The position numbers and the translations under genes were made by a program. The notes below the pieces were generated by a model. That model saw only the letters and a program-made list of their open reading frames with translations, was not told the origin of the DNA and did no database searches. This document shows, piece by piece, positions 23,054 to 35,693 of a stretch of DNA of 64,000 nucleotides. This stretch comes from Lateolabrax maculatus. Its lineage: Eukaryota > Chordata > Actinopteri > Acropomatiformes > Lateolabracidae. Where the stretch lies: positions 13,326,501-13,390,500 of the forward strand of contig CM062202.1 of NCBI GenBank assembly GCA_031216445.1. Reading direction: 5' to 3'. How positions within the stretch are numbered: the first letter of the stretch is position 1; every line of letters starts with the position of its first letter.

Positions 23054-25647
23054 AAAATATCTCCTGTGAGAGAGGTCTTTTCATGGGCATGCTGTGCATG
23101 AAGCAATCCTACTTTGACTAATTTATTGGTTGACTGCTAATAATATTTAACTTATTTTTTTCAAGTCAGTAATCTTATCATCCACACAGACAGCCAGGAG
23201 TGGAAGGATTGTCTCAGACAATGTTTTATGAGGCTACAGACTTATTCATTCGCAAATATCCAAAGGAGCATATGAAGCCAGGTAAAACATCTAAACAAAA
23301 GACTTGTGATCTGTGCATGCAGGAAAAGAAACAAGTGGCCAGCTTAATTGTCTGGTTTAATAAACACAAAAGCAACACAATCAGAATAACATTAGAATGA
23401 GGTAAAGCAATTCATCCACACTTTTAAGAAAATAAACTGTTGCAAAACAGCCCATATTCTCAATTCATTATCACAGGTCACATTTGAAAGGTTAAAATGA
23501 TTTCTTGTTATGAGTGAATTAAATTAAACCTAGTCCATGTCAGACATGAAGGTTTATTGTATAGTGCTCAGTTGTGACCTGCATCGTGTCAAATTGATTT
23601 ATATATTGTCCTTGTATGTACACTGAATGCAGAGTCCGTTGCATTTGACTTGCATGAAACATTATAGAAACAGTGATTGTAGCTAATTGCCTTCACTACA
23701 AAAATGTGTAATTTACGCATTCCTACTTCTATTAACAGTTGATTGAATATGTCCCAGTCTTGTCATGTCTCCTAGCAACAGTAAAACGTTACAACAAAAT
23801 TATAGTATTGAAGGCTATCCATAGCGACATGCATCATTGGTTTCCTAAGCAAAATTGATTTATGTGAATTTGTCAACAAGGAGTTTATGACTCTCTAAAT
23901 TAATGTGTTTCTGTGTCCTGTCGAGATTACCCTCTTTTACTTTTAAAACATTTTCTTTTAGTTAGAAATCGATGTTTGCACAGCTGTCCCTGAACAGGTG
24001 ATCCAATGAAATTTGCATTTGAATATAATCTATCAAATGTTTTTGTATCAGTTACACTGAAGGCTATTAACACTCTGCTATTAATGTTTCTGAAGGGGCA
24101 AGGCCTCAATTTTTCATTCCTGGCTTTTCATCACAGTACAGAGGTTTATTAGTAATGCCATAATGAATCACTTTTGAGTTTGATTGCCTGTGGGTCTTGT
24201 GGGAGAGGTAGTGTGTTGTTAAGAGGGCATCTGGCCAAATTGTGCTAAAATAGAGAGCAAACTTAACATGCGGGTCATTGCATTATGGGTGAGGTGCACT
24301 GGACAATTGCTCACCAGAGACACAGACCCTTAACCCATAAACATTTAGGATTGCACTTTGAGTCTCACATATGCTCCCACACTTACACCATCACACAGAC
24401 GTTTAACCATTTTTGCTCACGTTTACAGCATTAAAGGTTCAGTACATATGATAAATAGATTGAACATCTTGACAAAATAATTACCGGGGGGGTGATGAGG
24501 TTGTCTCTATGAGGTATGGCTCTTTATCAGGATAGCACTTCATTACGTACAGGTATTGAGGCAAGTATACACCCAACATCTTTCTCTGCTGCCTTTTGCT
24601 GACACCTCATTAGAGGCATGTCAAGTCTCTCCGCACAATGTTGTGATGATTATACTGCAGGGATGGTATGGTTTCCCATGATCGAAGGAAAAGAGAGAGA
24701 AGCTCCAAGCTACCTTCTGCTCTCATCATGGGCAGTGATATGACCACGGGGTTAATTGTGGTGCCAGTGCAAGAACGATCAAAAGCTTTATAAAGCTCAG
24801 AATATAGCAGTTGTCGAATGCAGTTCTCTATCCGTAAAACCTTTTCAGCTTTAACAAAGGGCCCAATTTTGGTACAGTGACAGATGAATACCTGTGTAAC
24901 AAGGAGAGACATTAATATACTTTAGAAAATTTAAATTCCACTGCATATTTCAAATCTGTGATAGGTCCTGTACAATCATGTGCCACGTGCTTCCTCAAAT
25001 ACCAGATGCTTCTTTTTTTTTTGCCACCATGTAGGAGCGTGCCCCCTTCATGTTACAACAGCTGAATGTTGACACACCTCCATGGGATCAGTGCTACTTT
25101 CAAAGAGCCCCAGTGGTTAGACCCCCTTTAACATACCGGTGAAAACAGCTCCTTTCTCAAAGCCAGACCTTCTTTTCCAGAAATCCTTGAAAAACCCAGC
25201 AGCAAATAAAAATTTCTTTGCATCTCCTGGCCAGTGGACGACATTGACCAGTGGAGAGCCAACTTTGATCTGCCAACCCCCCGCAGTGAACTGGCAGCAC
25301 CTAAAGCAGTTCAGTTCAGTTGAGCTTGTATATGCTAATCAGTTCATGACAACCAAGTGGCTCTATAGCCACTATGTCATTCACTAATAAAATGAACAGT
25401 GTTAGCATGCTGTCTAAATTGACCCTCATATTACAGTATTTTATAAACCAACGAACACCAACATAGATACACTTATATGCTGTTGTTTCTCCTCAAGATC
25501 TAGAATATTTATATTTTAAAGTATCATAAGATAGTCATTATACTGTATAATATACTACATTCTACAACCCCACTGGACTTTTGTCACTGCTCTCTTTAGG
25601 ACAAACCATATATGCATATAGGCCAATGAAATACATCTGCAACAAGC

Positions 25648-25693
25648 TAATATTGGCCAATATCTGGGCCAGGTCGATCTATCAGTCAGGCTT
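25648..25693 (+). mobile_element. hAT-type repeat fragment (GGCCAATATCTGGGCC end)
   Basis: TATTGGCCAATATCTGGGCC followed by AGGTCGATCTATCAGTCAGG is a decayed copy of the CCGATATCTGGGCCGATATA-type end found in many fish repeats. It is too short to define an element. Confidence 0.4.
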
Positions 25694-26610
25694 TACTCTG
25701 TATACTTCTAGTGTATATTGATAAGTTTTTGACAAGGGTGTTATGATGCTACCTCTTTCTTGCTGCTGTACTGTAATACCCTTGACAGCACTTCAGATGT
25801 AGCTGGCTTAGCTACATTTATCTGCTGATGAATATGCTGGTTCTAAGAGCTCAGACTTTAAGTCTTAGCGTTATGTTTCATAGCTTTTTCCCCACTGGTG
25901 TTTCTTAAAGCTGCTCTTTACTCTTTTACACTTCTGGAGGCTCCCAGCCAAACATAACAGAATGCCTTTAATTAGCTAGAGTCTGCATACAAAGATAATT
26001 GTGAATAATGCAGTTGCAGTACCCAAGGGTGAATGAACACAGCATTTGGCTCATGCCTTGGATTCTTCAGGGGTATTTCCGACCATTTTTTTCTGAATTG
26101 AAGGTTAAGTGTTATAAGAACGCTGCAAGGAGGTGAGAGAAAGCCGCCCAGTCATATTGACCCAATGATTCATCTTCTCTTCCCCTGATGTTTTGTGAAT
26201 TGGGTTTGGGTGTGCTGTAGCTTTTTTGTAAGTGGGTGGACAAGGTGACCCGTGCTGTAGATCAAACTGCTGAACAACTGCTTGGGGACAGGGTCCTGCC
26301 CGCCTGACTGGACATCATTTTTCTCCATTTAGCCCCATCTCACACCTGTAATAGGGTGGTCGTCCACATGAATGCTCACGGCTCCACTGGGATAAAGCCA
26401 TGTTTTCGCTCACATTGCCCTGTCATTAAGAACAGGAGTCAATAGATTTACACCACTTCTCTGCTGGCTTGAAAGGACACTATCTCTCAGTTCCATGATT
26501 AAACTTTTTTGAGGGTGTTGTTGGTTTTTTGGGGGGTTTCTTTGAGCTGAGAAATTTAGCCTGATGTTTAAATACTTCTAGTTTAAAAAAAAATCAATGC
26601 TCTGTTATTG

Positions 26611-26644
26611 TTACATACATACATACATACTTACATACATACAT
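26611..26644. repeat. (ACAT)n tetranucleotide microsatellite
   Basis: TACATACATACATACATACT followed by TACATACATACATG, with one interruption. Confidence 0.95.
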
Positions 26645-27705
26645 GTTCAGTTATTGCTTGCAGTGCTTCAGCTGCCATTTTAAAGAGATGGTCCCTTGGT
26701 ATTTATGTCTCTCTGAAACACTGATATTTCCTTTGCTGTATTGTTGCCAGATCTACTTCCTCTGAAGTCCAGTACCCACAAACAATCAAGACAAGATAAT
26801 ACACACCTTTGTTTGCTACAGGAAGGGTGCCGCTGGCTGAGGTGTGTTTACAGTGACTTGAAACAGTCACTATGAGTCTATCATATTTTCTTTTATCGTC
26901 CGACAAAAGGTACAACAAGAGAGAGAAAACTAACGAAACAAAGTGATGGACATGATAATATACTAGTATTAATAATATATTAATATGACAAAGATAAACC
27001 AAAGTGGTGAAAAGGATTTTTAATGCTCCCCTCTCCTCCTTCTGACTTGGAGAAGTTGCGACTAATTGTGCTGTTGCTGTGTTTAAATTCAAACTTAAGT
27101 GAATGTCCTTATTGTTATGATCAGTACTAAAGTGGACCCAAACGTAAGAACAGACCAGAGTTGGGGTCTACTCTGGTCTGTGTTTGCGTGTTTGACATAG
27201 CCAGGCTTCCTTTACGTTTACGTGTTTGCCGTGTTTCTGACAGGACATACAGTACAATAGGATGGCGTTCCGTCGCTCTGATTGGTTGTCTGTGCCCGTT
27301 CATAACACCCCTCGGAAATCGAAAATGAACTGAGAGGTTCCAGACTAATACGCATTTGCGAATAAGTCTGACAATGCCATGATATCAAAATACTGTTTTA
27401 CTCAAAAATACTTACTGCTTTCTGTGTTTTATTGATACAAGAGCACTCCGTGTCCTTGTAAAGTTTAAGTTGGAAACGTAAGTTTGCTTTATATAACCTT
27501 TTCAGAGAAGTATTGAAGGATTTTACATTTTACCAGTATCCAGCTTACACTATAAATAAATCCAGTTCCCACATATTAAATGCAGCATCACTTCTGTGTT
27601 ACAATATGATTGGTCCTTACTCATTTCAGTTGTTGTGAATTAGCTCAGCATGGCAGGATCTGTTTTGCAGCAGCCCACAGTAATGTGTCCAGTCAGCCAG
27701 AAATC

Positions 27706-27729
27706 CACACACACACACACACACACACA
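27706..27729. repeat. (CA)12 microsatellite
   Basis: An uninterrupted CA tract; the minus-strand Cys-Val-rich frame across it is spurious. Confidence 0.96.
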
Positions 27730-27999
27730 GTTAATGACTACTATGAGGGCTGAATCATACCAGTTAATGTGTGGGTGAGCAACATTAGGTTGTCCAAGTT
27801 CAAGAGCTGCAGGGCTCTTTAACGTGCCATCAAAGGGCATTTTGCCAATTGTCTAAGGAACCACTAATTAAAATGATAAAAGTGAGGTCCTGACCATGAC
27901 TGCTTTAATGACATGTCACTGAGGACCACGTAACCTTTGTTGACTCATATCTAACTTGCATTTATTTCTTGCTAATTGTTCATGGTGCAAAATTAACTT

Positions 28000-28125
28000 T
28001 TTTAAATGTGAACATCTACCAGCCACTGACAGATGAATTTTAAAATTCATCAGCCACTCAACAGAAAATCATTTTTTGTGTCTGAAATCTACCAGTTTTA
28101 CCAACATTTGGCTGGTGATAATTCA
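28000..28125. mobile_element. Palindromic repeat fragment centred on 28041/28042
   Basis: GATGAATTTT at 28032-28041 meets AAAATTCATC at 28042-28051, a perfect 20-bp palindrome. CAGCCACT occurs on both sides (from 28020 and 28051). The surrounding phrases GCAAAATTAACTTTTTTAAA and CATCTACCAGCCACTGACAG are familiar from a fish interspersed repeat, though the boundaries are uncertain. Confidence 0.45.
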
Positions 28126-30306
28126 AACATCATTCAGGTCATGAAACCACTTTTGATCTAGTCTACTCTGTTTCCACCAGCGTATTGCATGCCTGGTGAC
28201 AATAGCTGGGCCCAAGCAATGGGGAATTTAAAATGTTAATGTATTTTTAATATATTTTTTAAAACTACTGTTACAGTGGGGCGGCTCAGTTGGAAATATA
28301 GATATAATGCTTGGAAAACTCACCGGCGACGTATGTTGGTTAAAACGTGAACTCACTATAGGAAACCAGCAGGTCAGCATCACGCTGCCAAGTTTCACAA
28401 GCAAACGTTACCTAGCAACCTTAGCTTGCTATCCCCAATAGTCAGTAGCACAGATACATCCTTTGTGACGTTTAGGGATAACGTGGATGAGAAAAGGTAA
28501 GGGTTGTTCCAGTGTGTTGAGATAACTTACAGATACACATACAGTACGGTGTGTCTGACGGATGCCAGTCTTTCTTCTTCAGTTGAGGTCTTTCGCCTAA
28601 CTTGAAGTAGGAATAAGATGATGTTTTGCCACCCTATAAGACTTACAAAAATACTCTTAGGACACTTTACCTGGTTACCTTGGTTATTGCTTTGTGACCC
28701 TGATGGGAAAACCAATTTTTCCTCAACAATACATGCAAAAGTGAACCAGCACATATTATCAGTCTTTCTCTGTTCTCAGACACAGAGCCCTTTTGTTAGG
28801 TTTCTCCCGACTGAGGCAGTCCAGGTCTTGTGCCTGGCCATGTGGGAGAATTGATTGAATTGACAGTGCAGCCGGAGACACATTGTGCATGCTCTCGAGA
28901 CATGGCCATTGTGTGCAGTGTGTGTGGGAGGGTGGAGGTGAGGTGGGGCAGTTACACGTTTTTGTACAAACTTTGTGTACACTGTCTACAACTTAAAAGG
29001 ACATAGATGGCATCAGAGAGAGCATAAGTGTGGTCAAGGTCCACTTGAGTGACGTCTCTGAGTGATTGCGATACGTGCTCTATCAAAGGATCAAAGAGAG
29101 CTTGAGTTGCTGTGCCGTTCGAGTCAAACGGAGTGACTTTGGCACATACTTGGTGTGATGTGGTCGCTGATGATAATTGAAATTGCTCCTCTCTTCACTC
29201 CAAGCTAGTGCCTGTTCTGTTTTTTTCTGCAGTTAGTCCCTTCCCTCCGTCACTCCCTCCACCCCAACCTCCTCCCTCTCCCCGCCCTTTTCCTTGCCCT
29301 CCCCGCCCGACTGAGTTGCTCTTCGTTCACCACTCCCCCACCCCATCTTTTCCCTGTATTTTCACTTTCTGTCTCGCAGCAGAATGTCAATGGTGCTTTG
29401 AAACTGTGTTTAGGATTCACACAGTGTGCCTGGCATAAGCTCATAAGAGTAATTAGATGTTCTCTCACTGTTGTTCTTCCCTTAAAATGGTGGTCATTGT
29501 TTTTGTCTCTTCTCCTCCCCTATCATTTGACATTCTGACGTCTGCATGGGCACAAAGAGAAACAAAAGGTGAGAGAAAGGCAGAGAGACAGAGGATAGAG
29601 AGAGAAACATAGAAAGAGGGCATGGGAGGGAACTAAAGCTCTGAATTGGAGAGGAACACAGAACTTGGCTAGAGGAAAAGAAACCAGAACCTTGATATCT
29701 TCTGATATACAGTATAGTAAAGATTTATTTAAGGACATAGACGATAAACTGCTGTATGCAAGGACGGCTGAAGAATTAGATATGTAGGAGCAGAACATGT
29801 CATTATGTTTGTGTGCACACATGAACTGGCTCTACCTCTTTTCAACCAACATCTGAGACTTTGTCACGCAAACACACGAGTACATACATATGCATGTACA
29901 CAAAATGTGACAAATCCTTTATTCAATGATCAAATATAGTGAGATGTGTGTGTCGTGTCCTTGTCAGTATCTTTTCTCGTCAACAAGACTTTATGCCAAC
30001 TTCAAGCTTTTCTACACTAGAAGAATTCTAATCCTTAAGTGTTGCTGGATCACGTTTGGCAAACAGACAACCAAAGCACAGCTTATGGCTCAAGAGGCTC
30101 AGAGTAAATTTGAAATCTGTCTGCTTTTTTCAGCTTTGATAATATAAGCTTTGACAGAACAACTGCATTTAACTAGGCAAGCACAAGTTTACAAAACAGA
30201 ATCTTTTCCTTTCACAAAGAATGCTCAATTAACAGTTAATTCATAACAACAGGAAGTGTTGCGTTGGGATTAACAGTGTAGTAACATAGAAAAATGTTGT
30301 CTCAGT
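28126..30306. other. Non-coding DNA with a strong pyrimidine tract
   Basis: A cytosine-rich polypyrimidine stretch lies at 29190-29378, followed by a purine-rich stretch at 29550-29620. These explain the Pro/Ser-rich frame 29208-29438 and its minus shadow. No gene or RNA is recognised. Confidence 0.5.
29208..29378 (+). repeat. Low-complexity polypyrimidine tract
   Basis: C and T dominate on the plus strand, with runs such as CTCCCTCCACCCCAACCTCC. Two AG acceptor-like sites (TTTTTTTCTGCAG ending at 29233 and TGTCTCGCAG ending near 29381) are inherent to such tracts. Confidence 0.7.
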
Positions 30307-30468
30307 GGGGTGGGCGATACAGCCCTGAAATACTGCAAAGTATTTAATTATTAATTTCAAGAGCATACAGTTGCAACAAAGTAAGTGGTATAGTTTAATG
30401 TCAACATAAATATATATGTAAATGTTATATTTAAATATTCATACTCATTTCTTTATATATGTTCAGTT
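30307..30468 (+). mobile_element. Truncated, internally deleted relative of the 13-kb hAT element
   Basis: It begins GGGGTGGGCGATACAGCCCT, matching GGTGGGCGATATGGCCCT at 13061. It then matches AATTTCAAGAGCATACAGTT and GCAACAAAGTAAGTG against the region 13165-13200 of the full copy. About 60 bases carrying the CGATAT motifs are missing between GCCCTGAAAT and ACTG. The match fades near TTTATATATGTTCAG, and the right half and end are absent. Two copies establish this as a family within the window. Confidence 0.75.
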
Positions 30469-32130
30469 AAATTTAATCTTCTTGACGTGTTCCCACTTCT
30501 GTCATCAGCCCTTTTATTAAACTGACTGAACCATTCCTGGTGGCCTCTCATACTGTCTGAGTTTGGGTCTTACCCCTGTGTTCCTGGTTATCAACTTGAC
30601 AGATGATACATTATACTGGACCTATAGGTCACCATCAGCAATGTAGTGACTCTGGACAGAAGTGCTCACGATGTTATCCAAAAACCCAATCCTTGAACTA
30701 GATCTTTCAACAAGAGTCTTTCTATGCTTTATGTAGGGCCAAACAGTCACAATCTGAAGTCTTATTTTTTTTTATTAGCGGTACAGTGCACACCGAACCT
30801 GGGTAGGGATGTAAAGCAATATTTGTATCATTAAGTAAATTTGGAGCCCTGTCCTGGATTCAGGAGTTTGTGTGTTATTTCATGTGATTTCTTACCAGAA
30901 GAGACAATCTTTCCAGCTACTGTTCACCAGGAAATCTCTTTTTTAATATCCTCTTTTAGAATACCAGGACTGTGGGTCACAGAGGCCAGGATATTTTTAT
31001 ACCTCTAAATATGTTTCTCCTGTTCCATTGTAATAGCTACAAGACCACAGATGAAGACTTGCTGTTTCTTGACAAGAGAAGGAAATCAAAGTACACAAGT
31101 TGGGCTATGCCAACGAGGTGAAGGAGCAAGGGAGAATGTATGAAAACAACTCTGCTTTTCTGTACTGGTTACCTGGGTCAGTACTGGAAAGTAGGACGGT
31201 GGTGCATACTATTGTAGGGTTGCATGTCCTCCCGTGCTGCTGCACTTCTGCACAGTTGGTATGTGGTTTTACATAGCAATAACAGGGGTGGCTGTATTTG
31301 CACCGTTGGACAATGCAGGTCTGGTTTTGACTTCTTCACTCTATGCCAGTCCAGGCCTGCAATTCACTGATTTTTATCAATCAGTTGATTAAAGTTTACT
31401 CCATAAAACAAACTTGCACAAAAATAAAGACAGAAACACATTGTTACAGTGGGTTTTACACCACAGTTGTGTAGTGTAGAGTAGTGTGTTGTGTAGTGAG
31501 TAGTGTACTGAATAGTATAAAAGTGAATTATTTTTTATATTGGCATTTCATGCTGTCTATCATGACTCATTTTTAGTGCTTTTTTAAGGTGACTAGGCAC
31601 CTTGACATTTCGATAAGTGGATCACTAAAAGCATTTTTATGATTGTCATCGGAAATAACACACTGGAAATAACACATTGATGATCATGTTCTACATAGGT
31701 TGTCGTGTTACTTCACCAAGACTACTCATATGTGAAGGGATCAAATGGTGATTTCGGTGGGGCACTGTGTTCTGTGAATTACAAATAATGGATTATGAAA
31801 TTCTTGGCTGACACAATAGGTACCGGACCACTCCTGCCCTGCAGTCCTGTAACCCTGGATAGAAGCCTGCTGGCTCTTGTCATGCTGGCCTTACCCCTCT
31901 CTTCAGAGAGACTAATATGAATCAGTGATAGTAATGAATGTAATGTTGCACCACAGAACACATGGACAAAAACATAAATTTAATTGATGAGGCATATACA
32001 CTGGTTAACAACCAAGCCTTTTGTCTCCATATAAGGGCCAAATAAATATTTATTTTATTGAGACTGTTAGAAAGCAGATTATTAATTAAAAGATTTAAAT
32101 CATTGTCTTTAACCAAAAAGTCTTAGGTTA
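30469..32130. other. Non-coding DNA with a GTAGT minisatellite
   Basis: A short tandem of GTAGT/GTGTAGT units lies at 31468-31516. At 30775-30840, GGTACAGTGCACACCGAACC resembles a fish hAT-type repeat, weakly. No gene recognised. Confidence 0.45.
31468..31516. repeat. Degenerate GTAGT minisatellite
   Basis: GTGTAGTGTAGAGTAGTGTG, then TTGTGTAGTGAGTAGTGTAC: irregular repeats of a 5-7 bp unit. Confidence 0.75.
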
Positions 32131-32400
32131 ACTACCACTAGACCGATTATTTGGCCACGCTGATATACTGACAGTATATCATCAGTATTGGTGCATGTGT
32201 TGGCCAATAAATAACAAGACATTTAAGTGATGAAATTGGTTTGAGGTCATTTGAAATGCAGCCCCATCACATAGTTTGTCCACCAGAGAGCACCTAATGA
32301 GTTGATTTTGATCATAGTGATCATAGAAATTGCAGTAAAACAATGCATTCCTAAGTTACACTGCATTCAAGTAGAGAAAAATGGAAGTGCAACACAGCCA
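32131..32400 (+). mobile_element. Decayed hAT-type repeat with GGCC/GATAT subterminal motifs
   Basis: The segment CTACCACTAGACCGATTATT, then TGGCCACGCTGATATACTG, TGTTGGCCAATAAATAACAA, TTTAAGTGATGAAATTGG, TGCAGCCCCATCACATAG and TTTGTCCACCAGAGAGCAC follows the order of an interspersed fish repeat I recognise. The right boundary is uncertain and no target duplication is visible. The fragment at 25648 may be from the opposite end of the same family. Confidence 0.5.
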
Positions 32401-35400
32401 CCATACCCCAAAATAGATTCTCTCAGTAAATATAAAATTGTTTTCAATGGTGTGGTGGGAAAAAGTACTTCTATTGAAAGACTTTTAAATATATATTTTA
32501 ACTATAGTGTCCCTGTAATGTGTCTGATATTTTAGTTAACATACTTCAATAATATAAACCCTTAAGCAAGAGATTAGAAGAAAAGGTACTCATTGGCATT
32601 AATTATCATCAAATCAAATTTTTTACCATCTTTGACTTCAAAGATGGCAGTGCTTGTATGCACTGTGTGTTTCTGCCTACAACTAAATCGTCAAAACGTC
32701 AAAATCCAAAGTTTATTTTTCTTTTCCAACCATACAACTACAAGGCTGGGCAAAGTTCGCCACAGTGGCTTTGGTGAATTTAAACAGACTCAGTGCACAG
32801 TTTTATGAATTTGGTGCTGTGTTGTTGACTGTTTGGATTCACTTGCTCACCTGTCAGTCATTTGTTTGCTTTCTTTGTTTTAGAAAGCAAACAATTTATT
32901 AGCTGTTTTAGTAGCCTGAGTGCTCTGTGAGTGATTAGGTGGCCTTGTTTCTTTCCACTTCGATCCAGCAGAGCACTTATTTTTCTTCTAACCTTTCTTC
33001 CCTGCTCCCATCTCTCCTCTCTGTCACTGCATCAATCCCAAGTTACCCCACTAACCCTCCTCTACTCAGTGACTCAATTACTCACAGCTCTTAAAAACGG
33101 CCATCAACATGTTAGAAAAGTTAAATCATCCACAAATCCAAGATTTTCATTATAGATAAACTGCACATATGAAAATACTGTATATAAAGGGTTCTGCTAC
33201 ACTTGCTCCTTAATAAAGTCTATCTGAGGGAGGCAGAATGATCAAAAAGTGAAATACAGACTGTCTGATAGCGAGAAAAAGAGAGCTGAAATGAGCATTA
33301 TATGGAGTTTCCACACTGCCACTTCTAATCCCCCACAGTCAGCGCTGCCAATCGACGTAGCCCAGCTAGTTGCTGCTGATGGGGCTTGATGTGAATGTGG
33401 TGGGAGTGACGGTACACTCCCACAGAGAGGCAGAAGCAGCAGCAGCACCGCTGATTAATCCTCATGCTGGAGCCACTAATGATTTATTTATTTGGAAATT
33501 ACAGAGCCCTGGGAGAGCTGGGCACGATTGATAACGAAACCCAAGAGCGACGGGGGGGCTAGGCAGGCAGGCAGGCAGGCTAGGAGATTTAACACTTCCT
33601 ACCACCTCAGTGCTTGTCTATGCATGTGTATTCTTATGTGTGTGTGTGTGCGCCTAAGGATCTATACCCCGAGGGTGCATCAAAAGGCTAATTCTCATAT
33701 TGACATCAGTGAAAATGTTTCCAGTAGAATATTTTTCTGATACTGTATGGGTCTTTTCTGCTGCAGGCAGGAGTTTAGCGGCAACACAAGGCTCCTGCTG
33801 TGAAGATATTGATGTTTGATCACAGGGTGTCATGCTCTAAATGTGGAGATAGATTTTTTTTTTTTCTCACAAGAAAGACAATTAATTCATTTTTTCCCAT
33901 GTTTTGCTCACACTTAAATGGAAGTGTTTATGTTGAAGTTAGGCAACAGTGTATCTAAACATCAGCTGGCTGTGTTTGAAGCAGAATGTGGCTTTGGAGC
34001 GTGGTATGGCAGATTCTGTTGAGACTCATTATTACACATTATTGACTCTTTATATCCATGAAAGCAAATGAAAACATACAGCTCAAAATCCCACCAAATG
34101 AAATTAGTTATGATCAGCATGCCGTGACATGATGCTGTCTGAGGTGATGGTTTGTTCTATGGTAAGCCATTATAGCGTAGTATGTGTCAATCCGAATTGT
34201 GGGCGAGGTTGATGATGTGCTTTCTTGCTCACTGTGTGTTAATGGTTCCAGTCAGTGAATCACCACCAGTGAGCCCTGCTAACATGACTCATTTTAGCTC
34301 ATTAACATTAATTGAAGTAGCTCTCTAGTTCTTTCTGAACCTTACGTAACCACTGTTGGGATCATGGGGCCTCTGGGAAGGATCATAAAGATCTCACAAT
34401 AGTCTTGGGATGATGGCTGGACTTTTCTAACTGGACGTTATAAAGATTTTTCTCGCTGGGAAGTGAAGGCAGTCTGATAGTGTAGACTCTAATAAAAGTG
34501 AGCATCTAGGAATGAACCTTGGCATTGCTGCTGTTTGAATTTTCCATTTTCTGTGTTCTGTCTGCAGAACGTATCAAACTGATCCTACCAAGTTTTGTTA
34601 CTGGTTATTGTATGTTTAATTTGTCCACTGGGTCCTTACCCAGCAGGTGAGATACGATCTTTGACTGATTTTACTGACATTTTGTTCTGAAATGCCCTGG
34701 CAGTTCACTGATTTTATGACTATGTTAAAATGTGGAGCTTACTTCCAGAAGCAGTCAGCATCTCATTCGTTTGGCAGTAGGTAGCTGTTCCTTTTTTTTA
34801 AGTTTAATTTTGTTGTTTGAAAACTGTCACTATGCTTTGCTAAAGAGTTTTAATTTAGTTTAACAGTTCATGGAACATTTTCTCTGGATTTAGATTTGTC
34901 TAAGTGGATCTTCAAAGATCAGTCAGGCTTTCTCATGTTTCTCTTTACAGTGATATTTTATTTTTCCAAACCCTTCTTGTTTCAGTGTCAGTTGTATGGT
35001 TGGGCTGAAATAATTATTATTTAGATTGGATGTCATGCAAGGTAATTTTTCAGTGATATCTTTGATTAGATTTTGTCTCACTATCACATCCTGGAAGATT
35101 CCTTACAGCTCCCAGAGCAGCATCTTTTGATCATTTCAAAAATGTAGAAAAAAAGCTAAAGCTTCATCTTTCTCACTTCAAAAATATGTTATTGGTTAGT
35201 TGAGATGACATGCAAGTCACTCTACAAACAAAATTAATTATTAAGTGAAATGTTGTGAAAGGTGCAAATTATTGTGCCATTGGAAGAAGAAAAAGGAAAA
35301 AAAAGATTGATTTCTTTTATATGCATTTATTGTTTAGTTTTTGGTAAATTATGTTTTGGTAAAGTTTTAGAAGGTCAAAAAGTGAATGTATGGAGAAGTA

Positions 35401-35498
35401 TAATGTCAGGCTCCCAAAACATTACCAGAAACTGTATGTGGGTGTATATGTGTGGAACTTTATTTAAAACTTTAATCTCAGCCACTACTATGCATGCA
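32401..35498. other. Non-coding DNA; candidate regulatory sequence near 33.25-33.55 kb
   Basis: No gene recognised. 33240-33550 is non-repetitive, more GC-rich than its flanks and holds a TAATCC-type site. A (GGCA)n tract is at 33561-33580. 34280-34520 also has a conserved-element look. Other frames here are short and unmatched. Confidence 0.45.
33561..33580. repeat. (AGGC)5 tetranucleotide repeat
   Basis: Five GGCA/AGGC units between GGGGGGCT and TAGGAG. Confidence 0.93.
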
Positions 35499-35690
35499 GG
35501 CACACCCCACAGACAGCCTCGTTCTATGACTAATGCAAATAAACCAGAGCTTAAAGATCCCCCTGTATCATTAAAGTCCCCTGTTTGGGAAAATTACGGT
35601 TTCTCAGTTAAGCACAGTGACGATAGACAAAGACAGGTGGATCGGACTAAAGCTATATGCGGTGTTGTGTCGAGTTTTGCCTTCCTGCCG
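35499..35690 (+). pseudogene. BED-type zinc-finger remnant of a hAT/ZBED transposase
   Basis: The plus frame open from 35262 to 35693 reads, from about residue 97, LKDPPVSLKSPVWENYGFSV followed by KHSDDRQRQVDRTKAIC. This follows the BED finger pattern of ZBED/hAT transposases: SxVWxxFGF, about 12 residues, VDKxxxxCxxC. The first finger cysteine is present at about 35658, but the sequence then diverges (GVVSSFAFLP, stop) and lacks the second Cys, the His residues and all of the catalytic and hATC domains. The upstream 80 residues look unrelated. BED fingers bind DNA at transposon ends; this copy is a non-functional fragment. I am fairly confident of the family, not of the exact element. Confidence 0.6.
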
Positions 35691-35693
35691 TGA

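Larger units (their letters stand above)
23054..27999. other. Non-coding DNA with scattered repeat fragments
   Basis: An isolated exon-like frame lies at 23198-23281. A T run is at about 25013-25021. A hAT-type fragment lies at 25648-25693, a (CATA)n tract at 26611-26644 and a (CA)12 at 27706-27729. The area 27225-27375 (CTCTGATTGGTTGTCTG, CGGAAATCGAAAATGAACT) is CpG-bearing and may be another fish repeat. No gene is recognised; frames such as 26703-27092 (minus) are unmatched. Confidence 0.45.

Noticed and set aside
26703..27092. 129-codon minus frame with hydrophobic stretch
   Set aside because: The hydrophobicity comes from AT-rich codons; no start context or family motif.
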